Of a stretch of DNA of 64,000 bases, positions 55,466 through 64,000 are shown in pieces (position 1 is the first letter of the stretch; every line of letters begins with the position of its first letter). The stretch is from Colocasia esculenta (lineage: Eukaryota; Streptophyta; Magnoliopsida; Alismatales; Araceae). A model generated the notes under the pieces. It was given only the letters and a program-made list of their open reading frames with translations. It was not told the DNA's origin and ran no database searches. Location of the stretch: contig CM024758.1 of NCBI GenBank assembly GCA_014218235.1, forward strand, positions 102,957,698 through 103,021,697. Direction: 5' to 3'. Made by a program: the position numbers and the translations under genes.

Positions 55466-56649
55466 CTAAGCAGCATCATCTTCAGGAGCTTGATGAGGGG
55501 CATGACGCTCAGTGGCAAGTCTGTCAATGCGTGTGTCAATTGTATCCATTCTTGCGTGCAGTCTCTCAAAGCCATGTGTCATCTGCACTTGTAGCTGTGC
55601 TATCAAATCCCGAATGGAAGGCTGAGCAGCTACATCAACACCAGCATCTCCCGGAGCATCTAGTGGCTCTGACTGGGAGTCTTCATCATCTTCTTCAGCA
55701 TCTTCTTCATCAGCAGCTTGATCGTCATCCCCGATGTAGTCTTCATCCTCGGCAGCAGCAGGTGCCTTGCCCTTGAGTTCCCGGGTGACAACCCCATCCA
55801 CTAGCTTGTATCCCATGCGTGTTGCGGCAGTGATATCAAAACTGTTGCGGGAGTTGAGTGAGACACACTCACTATCTGGAATGGGAATGCCAATAAACTT
55901 TAAAAGAGAAGTAATTTGGCAAGCGAAGGGCATGGATCTCCTGGGTTGGTAGAAGCACTTGGTGATCAAGCGAAGCATCAGGAGAGGAAGATTGATGGGT
56001 TCACAATTAAGGAAGAAGGTGAACAATGATTTGTGAACATTGGTGACGAGTTCACGACTGCCATGCTTCGGCGCAATGCAAGTGGTGAAGATTTGGTGAA
56101 TCATGCGGTTGAGGGGAGGGAAAGTGTTGGCATTGAGCTTAGCAATCTCCTTGGTTGTATCATAGGGTTGAAGAGTAAGAAGGGGATAGTAGACAGAAGC
56201 GTCTGGGTGATGATCAAGAATATCCGCCCCGGTGTTCGGAATCTGGAGGGCAGTGCTAAAAAGGTTAGCAGTGAGTTTAAAGGGAGTGCCCTTCACAGAG
56301 GTGTAGAACGCCTCATCGGAGGAAGCTAGGTTGTTGAAGAACTCAGTTACGGCAGTGGGAGAGTATGCCGTATGAGCGTAGAGAAAGACTGTCCAACCCT
56401 GGGTATCGAACAGGGGTTGGAGGTTGGGAAAGAGATCGGCCAACGAGTGGAAATCCACATAACGTGGAGGAACGAACTTTGTGAATGTACCGTGAACCCG
56501 TTTGAGATGGAGACGGGGAGGTACGACCATCTCTGAAGGCGATCATCCCGGTGTTTGGTCCGGCGTTCATCGTGAGCCCTGGATCCTTCGCCGGGCGAGG
56601 AGGAGGCGGGACGACGACGTGAGACCAACTTCTTCGCCTTGGGAGCCAT
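55466..56649 (-). CDS. Acidic ORF in the envelope position of SIRE element 3
   Basis: An open frame of 354 codons starts at ATG 56530 and ends at 55466. A better N-terminus, MAPKAKKLVSRRRPASSSPGEG from ATG 56649, lies in another frame that overlaps it and would join by one frameshift near 56530. The N-terminal 230 residues (FHSLADLFPNLQPLFDTQGW, FFNNLASSDEAFYTSVKG, PFKLTANLFSTALQIPN) look like the putative plant transposon protein domain often found in or near SIRE elements. A highly acidic stretch (about residues 255-290) and a C-terminal coiled coil (about 305-345) follow. I see no signal peptide or clear membrane segment, so an envelope role is not supported. It lies 2.1 kb downstream of pol and 0.3 kb before the 3' LTR. 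Confidence 0.7.
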
Positions 56650-56923
56650 GGATGGGATGAGGCAAAGATGGAGGAATAGGAAGGAGGGCTGGAGAAAGAG
56701 AGAGGAGCAAGGGTATCAAGCCAGGGGGATGGAGGTAGGGTTTCCCGTCCAAAAGGGGAAGGAGGTGTTTGAGAGAGGAAGAAGAGAAGATTGGGGTGGT
56801 GTTGGAGGTGGAAGGGCCGGAGATGCCTATTTAAAGAAGTGGGGGGAAGTTTAAAAGGCAATGGCCCACCAAATCAGCCCCAAACGGCGTGCCCGTTGGA
56901 CTTCCAAACAGGGCAGCCGCCGT

Positions 56924-58275
56924 CTGTCGACAGACAGAATTTTATCTGTCGACAGATGCTTTCAGAATGTCATCTTGTTGGATTTTTGTGTGTAGTTTGA
57001 AAGGGAACTCTTGAGCAGTGGTTTTTAACTGTTACCTAAGGTGAATAGATGAAGAATACATATGTAAGAACCTATCATATACATGTAGATGAAAAGCCAC
57101 TTCAACTATCTTAATGGTTCAAACATAATACTTAATTAGTCTGAAGTTGAAGCATGAAGAAAACAGTCACTTATATGAAAAGGAAACACTTTTACTCTTC
57201 TCTTTGTTAATTAGAGTGTAGGACAACACAATCCTCATAGTTGAGGTTCAAATGATCAAGGAGAGAAATATCTAAATGCCAAAACATTCAAAAACAGCAA
57301 TGACCCATGGGAATTAGCACTCAGTGGAGGCTTCACACTATTTCAACTTTTCGTTATTTGCCATTCTTTAATGCAAAGGGAAAAAGTGGTAGTTAAGAGA
57401 ACTTCACACCTTTGAACATGAGGGTAGACATTATACGTGCCCGTACCCCCAGTTACTCAGTGAAAGTGTCCATCATACCGTTGTACAGAGTTGACGAATT
57501 AGCCTTTTGACGCGAGGGCAAACATTTGTGATGCCCACTCCCCGGTTACTTAGCAAGAACTCATCATTGCTCTGCATTTTTCCAAATTTAATTCATTTTA
57601 ATCTAATGGAATGAAATTGTTTAGAAATAGGTAGCTTTTCTCCAAGTATTGTTTTAATAACCCAAGATCAATATAGTGATTGATTATCCATCAATTGTAG
57701 ACATTAAACTCAGTGATCATAATACCTTTCAAAAGAGAATCATGTTTGCCTACATGTAAATTATGAAGAAGAGTTAGGTGTTAAGTTTTTGAAAATAGTG
57801 AAATGTTTCCAGAATGATGGAACCTAGACTCAACATGAGTATTATGTAAAAATCACAAGATTGTTGAAAATTGCTTTAATATCTTATGCACATGATGTGA
57901 TCATATATGTTATTAACACCATATAAACACCTTAGACATTTTTAAAGAAACCAGCTCAAGGAGTTTTTGATTGAATAGGCTTGAAATTACAAGTTGAATT
58001 GTGTCTGTCGACAGCAAAGAGGAGCTTGTCGACAGTCACACACAGACAGATGAATGAATGTTCTGCTGGTTGAGATTACTGTGTTATCTGTCGACAAGCC
58101 AAGTTGTGTCTGTCGACAGCTACACACAGAGAGATTGTAGGCTGTGCGGGTAGTTCAAAACCTGTGCAATCTGTCGACAGATGCATGGTCGACTGTCGAC
58201 AGATGCACACAGAGTTCAGAACCTGTGGTCTGAGGAAGCCTATCTGTCGACAAGGGAAGAAGGGGCTGTCGACAG
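56924..58275. repeat. Five more CTGTCGACAG pairs in the internal 3' region
   Basis: Pairs at 56924/56946, 58005/58026, 58088/58110, 58171/58193 and 58244/58266 have offsets 22, 21, 22, 22 and 22. The four right-hand pairs recur every 73-83 bp, as in the LTR. The DNA between 57000 and 58000 is AT-rich without a gene, apart from a block at 57430-57570 shared with element 2. Confidence 0.93.
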
Positions 58276-58758
58276 ATCCTTGTTGAATGCCAGTTTAGAG
58301 GAAGATTGGAATGTGAAATGATAATTATTTGTGAAGGAGAATATGAACATCAATCGTAAGTAATGTCCTTCACAACAACTCCCCTCTAATCTAAACTAGC
58401 TCCCCCATGATGTGTGCTCATGAAAAGACACAAAATTTAAGCAATGCATTTCAATTCAAGCAAGATATGCACACATGTATTCAGCAGACCATTCATGGAA
58501 TTGAAACTGTTTTTGGTATTTTTTTATTTATTTTTTGTTTTTTTTTCAGAGTAATTTGGCTAATGAAATGGAACTTACCCCTTTGTCCAACATGGATGTC
58601 CCTTAATGGGCTCCAACTACGGGTACTTGGCGGAGAATTTTTCTCACGCATAATGAAAGTTTCCAAACAAGCCGAACTTGTTTTTCCACAATTCACCATT
58701 TGATATACCCCATAGTTGTTGCTTACAAGGAACATACATCAAGGACTTGGGATTTGTG

Positions 58759-59409
58759 TCACTGAATTTTACATAAGCCTAATTCTCTTCTAAGGGATGT
58801 GAACCTATCCTCAGCCAATGGTTTTGTAAAGATATCAGCTAGTTGTTGTTCTGTTGGTATGAAGCTAATTTCCAAATTTCTATTGGCTACCTCATCTCTC
58901 AAGAAGTGATGACGAATTTCTATGTGTTTTGTCCTAGAGTGTTGAATGGGATTTTTTGATAAATTGATTGCACTAGTGTTGTCACATAGGATTGGTGTGC
59001 ATCCAAGGTCAATGTCGTAGTCACACAACTGACTTTTTATCCACAACACTTGTGTTGCACAACTCCCTGCAGCAACATATTCTGCCTCTGCAGTGGAGAG
59101 TGCAACCGAATGTTGCTTCTTGGATGCCCACGAAACCATGCAACCACCAAGCATCTGGCAATAGCCACTAGTGCTCTTCCTGTCAATTTTACATCCAGCA
59201 TAGTCAGCATCAGAATATGAGATTAAGTTAAAGCTACTACCTGCTGGATACCAAAGACCCATGTCATGTGTACCTGAGAGATACCTGAATATTCTCTTAA
59301 CTGCAATTAGGTGGCTTTCCTTTGGACTAGATTGATATCTAGCACAGAGGCAAACACTGAATTGTATGTCAGGTCTACTTGCAGTAAGATAGAGGAGTGA
59401 GCCGATCAT
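58759..59409 (-). pseudogene. pol: SIRE element 3 RNase H, end of pol
   Basis: Copia RNase H open over 216 codons. It starts just after a frame break, with GSLLYLTASRPDIQFSVCLCARYQ, then YSDADYAGCKIDRKSTSGYC (Asp), KKQHSVALSTAEAEYVAAG (Glu) and CDNTSAINLSKNPIQHSRTKHI (Asp). It ends IFTKPLAEDRFTSLRRELGLCKIQ. All family residues that I know are present. The break is at about 59410-59430 relative to the upstream RT block. Confidence 0.9.
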
Positions 59410-59429
59410 ACCTCGGAAGTGTTTAGCAT

Positions 59430-60547
59430 CTACCGGTTTACCTTTTCATCACTTTCTAGCTTAATGCTTGTGCTCATCGGTGTTGAGGCAGGTTTTGCAG
59501 TTTCAAACTGAAATCTCTTGAGAAGCTCTTTGACATATTTTTCTTGGTTTATGAAGAAGCCATCTTCCATTTGCTTGACCTGCAGACCAAGAAAAAATTG
59601 AAGCTCCCCCATTAAACTCATCTCAAATTCACTGTGCATGTGATGTGAGAATTCTTCACACAGTGAAGGGTTAGTAGAACCAAAGATTATGTCGTCCACA
59701 TACACTTGAACAACAATGATGTGTGTGCGAACTTTCTTTGTAAAGAGAGTTTGGTCTACTTTACCTCGTGAGTAGTTTTTGCTTACCAGAAATTGGCTTA
59801 GCCTGTCGTACCAAGCTCGGGGTGCCTGTTTCAAACCATAGAGAGCCTTGTGCAATTTATATACATGGTTTGGTTTGTCATGAAGTTCAAAGCCAGGTGG
59901 TTGAGAGACATAAACTTCCTCTTTAATGTAGCCATTTAAGAAAGCAGTTTTAACATCCATTTGATATAGTTTGAACTTGTTTGAACATGCATAAGCTAAC
60001 AAGATTCTGACTGCTTCTAGCCTAGCTACAGGTGCAAAAGATTCTTCAAAATCCACACCAAATTCCTGATTATAACCCTTTGCAACCAGTCTAGCCTTGT
60101 TTCTCACCACCTTTCCCTCTTCATTTAGTTTATTCCTAAAGACCCATCTTGTTCCAATTACAGAAATTTCGGGGGTTTAGGAACTAAACTCCAGACATTG
60201 TTTCTTTGAAATTGGCCTAGCTCCTCATGCATAGCATCAATCCATGAGTTTTCTTTCAAGGCTTCTTCAACATTTTTAGGCTCCACTTGAGAGACAAAGG
60301 CTAAATGATCCTGTTCAACTATTTGATTAACTTGAGACCTAGTTTGAACTGAATCATTTATGTTACCTATGACATTCTCAAGTGGATGTGCTTTAGAGTA
60401 CCTCACATTAGTGATTGTTGAAGGACCGGGTTGATCTTGCACTTGAGGAGACTGTTCTGGAGGAGGGGTGGCTGGAGGACTTTCATGTTGTGGTTCATCC
60501 TCTTGTTGTGGATCTTGTGCAGGTACTTCATCTTCATTTCTGAACAA
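59430..60547 (-). pseudogene. pol: SIRE element 3 reverse transcriptase (one frame break)
   Basis: RT of the copia polyprotein. 60547-60158 covers the acidic linker and VEEALKENSWIDAMHEELGQFQRNNVW. A short frame break around 60110-60160 follows. 60110-59430 is open over 226 codons with RNKARLVAKGYNQEFGVDFEESFAPVARLEAVR (from about 60107, key words only), DVKTAFLNGYIKEEVYVSQP, ALYGLKQAPRAWYDRLSQF, YVDDIIFGSTN (catalytic Asp pair, about 59700) and FEMSLMGELQFFLGLQV. The core looks catalytically complete. Confidence 0.9.
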
Positions 60548-60591
60548 AAGTCCGTCATCTTCATCATTGTACCTGCGTAGATAGCCACTGT

Positions 60592-61658
60592 TTATTTTGG
60601 AACTGACTTAGAAATTGTATTTGGTTTGCTTTGCAGTTCTTCAAGTGTTGTATCTTCAGTTTCATCTTGAAACCTGTAAAGATTAGAACTGTTAGATTTG
60701 GTTTGAGATTCATCAAATACAACATGTGGAGTTTCTTCCACTTTTCTGGTTTTAAGATTAAACACTCTATAAGCTCTAGAGTGTTCTGAGTATCCAAGAA
60801 AAATACCTTTGTCGCTTTTGGCTTCAAATTTGTCCAAATCAGTTTTATCATTGTTATGTATGAACACCTTTGAACCAAAAACTCTGAAGTATCCAAGGGA
60901 TGGTTTCTTACCTTTCAGAAGCTCATAGGGAGTTTTCTTGAATACCGGTCTTACCATGGCTCGATTAAGAATGTAGCATGACGTGTTTACCGCTTCTGCC
61001 CAAAAGGTTCTTGCAAGTTGATTTTCGACCAGAAGCGTACGAGCCATCTCCACCAAGGTTCTATTCTTCCTCTCCACAACCCCATTTTGTTCTGGAGTTC
61101 TTGGGGAGGAGAACAAGTGTTCTATTCCTTGGTTCCTGCAGAAATCAGTGAAGGAGTTGTTGTCAAATTCTCCCCCGTGATCAGTGCGGATGGAGCATAT
61201 CTTGTGGACATTTCCATGCTCAATTTTATTGAAGAATTCTTCAAAACATTAATTGCATCATTCTTATGAGCCAGAAATTTCACCCAAGTGAACCTAGAAA
61301 AATCATCTACAATGACAAAGCCATACCGTTTGCCATTGAGACTCAGTGTTCTAGTAGGTCCAAATAGGTCCATGTGCAACAGTTCATAAGCTTTGGAAGT
61401 ACTTACCGGTGCTTTCGATTTGAAGGCTTTTCGGGTCTGTTTTCCCTGTGCACATGCATCACAGAAATTTTCATTTTTATTGAATGGGATTTCAGGAAGT
61501 CCACTTACCAGTTTGAGCCTCATGATCTTGTGCAAAACATTGTAACTCGCATGACCAAGCCTACGATGCCACAATGTAAGCTCATCCTGTTTATTTGCTA
61601 CAAGACATAAATCATTATTTTCTGGATCATCTAAATCAACCATGTAGATGTTATTCAT
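60592..61658 (-). pseudogene. pol: SIRE element 3 integrase (one frame break)
   Basis: GAG-preintegrase and integrase. 61658-61250 has MVDLDDPENNDLC, LWHRRLGHASYNVLHKI and FCDACAQGKQTRKAF (HHCC zinc site), then LLHMDLFGPTRTLSLNGKRYG and VDDFSRFTWVKFLAHK (first Asp). A frameshift lies near 61250. The next frame carries the second Asp (RTDHGGEF, about 61175) and then SSPRTPEQNGVVERKNRTLVEMAR with the catalytic Glu (61113-61040). The C-terminal part YELLKGKKPSLGYFRVFG and GIFLGYSEHSRAYRVFN follows. The frame ends at 60592 before the linker. Confidence 0.9.
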
Positions 61659-61999
61659 TCTTTTTCCAGAAAATTTGAGACTTCCTGTTTCCTTATCAAG
61701 GATTTGACATGAATTGATTCAAAAACAATTTTATGGCCCTTATCACACAATTGACTTATGCTAAGCAAATTGTGATGAAGACCATCAACTAATAGTACAT
61801 TATCTATTGAGTTGGAGGCAAACTTACCTACCTTACCTGAGCCGATGATCTGGCCTTTGTTGTTACCTCCAAAGACAACGTGACCTCCGTCTTTTTCCAC
61901 GAGCAAACTGAATTTTTCTTTATCGCCCGTCATATGCCTCGAGCAGCCACTATCCAGGTACCATTTGTTTTGATTGTGAGCTGCTAGGCATTCCTGCAC
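61655..61999 (-). pseudogene. pol: SIRE element 3 protease region
   Basis: Aspartic protease with the active site WYLDSGCSRHMTGDKEKF (D-S-G intact, about 61960) and LLSISQLCDKGHKIVF. It follows gag with a single stop (61999-62006) and shifts frame near 61690 into the preintegrase block. Confidence 0.88.
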
Positions 62000-62005
62000 A
62001 TGTGA

Positions 62006-63980
62006 TTAGACAAGAGGTTTTGGTACCCAAATTACTTTGGGTGCCGTTTTATCATTCATGCCAAACAGTAAATGCTTTGGAATCCAAATTTGTTTGAGTT
62101 TCTGTTTTATTGGATTGTTCCAGCATTGTTTTTCATTGTGCCCAATCTTTTTACAGATTTTACATGATGATGGCTTATGAACAACAGTGGGCTTTGGATT
62201 CTTAGGAGCATGCATAGGCATCTTACCCTTTTGTTGCCTAGTGAACTTAGCTTTAGGGACTTGCTGTTTTTCCTTGGGACATCCCTGTTTGGGGTTAGTA
62301 GCAAACTCCTTAAGCTTAGTTGGAACAAATTTGGTAGCCTTAGGTTCCTGGTTTTTACCCTTGGATTGATTTTTCCTTTTCTTTGAGGGATTTTGATTGC
62401 TAGAACTTGGGGTAGGATCAATGAAATCAGTCAACAGATTTTTGCCAATTTCCTTTGGCTTAGGATTTTGAAACCCAATCCCATGTCTAGCAACAAACAC
62501 ATTGGATCCTAAGATTGCATCTAGATTTTGTTTGCTCTTGACAAAACTAGATAGATCCTTTGATTTGCCTTTTAACTCCTTTTCAGCTTTTTCCAATTTC
62601 TCTTTTAGATTAGCATGCTCACTGTTTAGAGTTTCAAGAGAGTTCATTAGATCATCTTTCTCTTTTTGAACTTCTTGAAGCTTAATTTTCATGCTATCCA
62701 TCTCTTCACTGTGTGTTTGTTCGTCTATTTTCATCATGTCAATTACCTTATTCAGAGATTCAATTTCATCATTATTATCGGTTTCATGAACAAGGGAATT
62801 AACTCTCTTCTTGAGTGCTTTATTTTCTGATTTGAATTGACAGAATTTTTCAAAAAGGACAGTGTAAGCTTCTTCCCATTCAGTAGTAGAAAAAGATTCA
62901 AAGGAAGAGTTTACCTCAGAGGAGTCATCACTCCTTGCCATAAGACAGTGAATCTCTTCATCTCCTGAGGTAGCTTGACTTTTTTCGTCATCGTCTTCAT
63001 CACTCCATGTAGCCAGCATTGCTTTGGCTTTCTTGAAACGAACTTGTCCTTTTTCAGTTTCTTCTTGAGCTCGGGGCACTCTCCTCTCATGTGTCCCTGC
63101 TTCTTGCACTCATAGCACACAACATCAGATTTTTTATTGGACGAATCAAACCTGTTGGTGCCCTTTTGGAAAGGTTTGGAGTTTCCTGAACCTCTTCTTT
63201 GAATTTTAGGAACTTCTTAAACTGTCTAGTGAGCATGGCCATTTCGTCATTCTCACTATCAGTGGAGGTTTCAGACTCAGAACCTTCCTGTTGGGCACTC
63301 TTTTTGGAACCTGAAGATACTTTGTTGGAAGCCTTCAAGGCAATAGACTTCCTTGGATTCTCTTCAGTTTCTTTTCTTTTTACATTTAGTTCATAAGTCA
63401 TGAGAGATCCAATCAATTCATCCACTTTCATTGTTGAAAGATTCTTGGAATCCTCGATGACAGTGACTTTGGTGTTCCAAGAGGATGGAAGAGACCAAAG
63501 TATCTTCCTCACCAAATCACTCTCTGAGTATTCCTTTTTAAGACCTTTCAATCCATTTATAAGTACCATGAATCTAGCAAACATGTCAGAAATTGTCTCA
63601 TCATTATTCATCTTAAACATTTCATATTCTGAGACAAGCATGCTTACCTTGGATTCTCTCACCTCAGACGTACCTTCATATATCAACTCGAGCTTGTCCC
63701 ACATCTCCTTAGCTGAGGTGCATGTGGAGACTCTTGAATACTCCTTTGGGTGAACTGCGCACTGCATCATATTGAGGGCGCTCCAGTTGAGTGTCCCTTT
63801 GGCAATCTGGTCCTTGGTCCATGTATCTTCATCTTGAGGCAATCCATATGGTCCTGTTCTGACTATCTTCCACAATTCAAAGTTTTGTGCTCGTAGAAAC
63901 ACCTGCATGCGGTTTTTCCAATAGGGATAGTCAGTGCCATCAAAGAAGGGTGGCCTGGTCACTGAGTGTCCCTCGGCCAT
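62006..63980 (-). pseudogene. gag: SIRE element 3 gag (two frames)
   Basis: The start is ATG 63980 (MAEGHSVTRPPFFDGTDYPYWKNRM), which fits the family. Residues 1-200 are the copia gag core (WDKLELIYEGTSEVRESKVSML, DLVRKILWSLPSSWN, DELIGSLMTYELNVKRKE). A Ser/Glu linker and a first zinc knuckle, CYECKKQGHMRGEC (63117-63076), follow. The frame breaks at about 63090-63160. In the next frame come an acidic segment (DDDEKSQATSGDEE), a long coiled coil (about 62860-62560), a Lys-rich stretch, and a second knuckle CKICKKIGHNEKQC (about 62165-62120). The end is PKVIWVPKPLV. The long coiled coil between two knuckles is typical of SIRE Gag. Confidence 0.9.
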
Positions 63981-64000
63981 ATACCCCTTGGTAGATTCCA

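Larger units (their letters stand above)
53805..64000 (-). mobile_element. SIRE Ty1/copia element 3 (5' LTR outside the window)
   Basis: A nearly complete element in - orientation: gag 63980-62006, pol 61999-58759, envelope-position ORF 56649-55466, purine tract and 3' LTR 53805-55177. The window ends 20 bp upstream of the gag start, so the PBS and 5' LTR are not visible. The coding regions have only a handful of frame breaks, making it the best preserved copia element here. Confidence 0.92.

Noticed and set aside
56033..56329. Plus-strand open frame inside the envelope-position ORF
   Set aside because: It is the antisense shadow of the 354-codon minus-strand frame.
55466..56530. Viral-type envelope glycoprotein
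   Set aside because: Only the position fits. No signal peptide, membrane anchor or glycoprotein pattern is visible.
54659..58275. CRISPR array or cloning-site (SalI, GTCGAC) artefact as explanation for the CTGTCGACAG copies
   Set aside because: This is plant DNA with no cas genes, the spacers are not uniform in CRISPR fashion, and the copies extend beyond the 6-bp site with decay and constant pairing over 3.6 kb.

Overview
The window is plant nuclear DNA, almost certainly from a flowering plant with a repeat-rich genome. It holds Ty1/copia elements of the SIRE type, Ty3/gypsy elements of the Tekay (Del) chromovirus type, a Tat-like LTR element and an L1-type LINE with an RNase H domain. I see no host gene, tRNA, rRNA or bacterial-type operon. 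The species cannot be named from this sequence.

Layout. 1-1717 and 3598-3744 are unassigned repeat-rich DNA with GC-rich low-complexity stretches. Between them lies a solo SIRE-type LTR (1718-3597). 3745-5196 is an LTR fragment. From 5197 to 44811 the backbone is an old SIRE copia element on the + strand (element 1): gag fragment 5197-6954, pol 40931-43945, tail to 44811. Gag and pol are separated by 34 kb of nested insertions. A solo LTR (6955-40930, TSD AGTGG) sits in element 1. A LINE (7034-9997, TSD AGGCCAATGC) and a Tekay gypsy element on the - strand (11159-40049, TSD AAATA) sit in that LTR. The Tekay element carries a gag-only gypsy-like element in its 3' LTR (13733-22562, TSD CCAAT) and a Tat-like element in its integrase (24040-33529, TSD TTACC). 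Element 2, a SIRE derivative without pol (- strand, from 44812), is inserted in the tail of element 1 and carries a solo Tekay LTR (47055-49699, TSD AAAAC) in its 3' LTR. Element 3, a nearly complete SIRE copia element (- strand, 53805 to beyond 64000), is inserted in the 5' LTR of element 2. It has gag, pol and a further ORF in the envelope position.

Functions. The proteins are those of retrotransposons: Gag, protease, integrase, reverse transcriptase, RNase H, an acidic ORF of uncertain role, and a LINE reverse transcriptase. Almost all are broken by stops, frameshifts or insertions. The gag-only and pol-less elements keep LTRs and priming sites, so they could only have moved with enzymes supplied in trans.

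The signal that ordinary annotation does not explain is a set of short inverted-repeat modules in the LTRs. A 22-bp module (CGCG, 14 nt, CGCG, offset 18) recurs about twenty times in the Tat-like element and is also present in two other unrelated LTR families. A perfect 10-bp palindrome, CTGTCGACAG, occurs in nine pairs, always 21-22 bp apart, in SIRE element 3. Element 2 and the Tekay LTRs carry analogous modules with other sequences. In several LTRs the modules lie just upstream of a TATA box.
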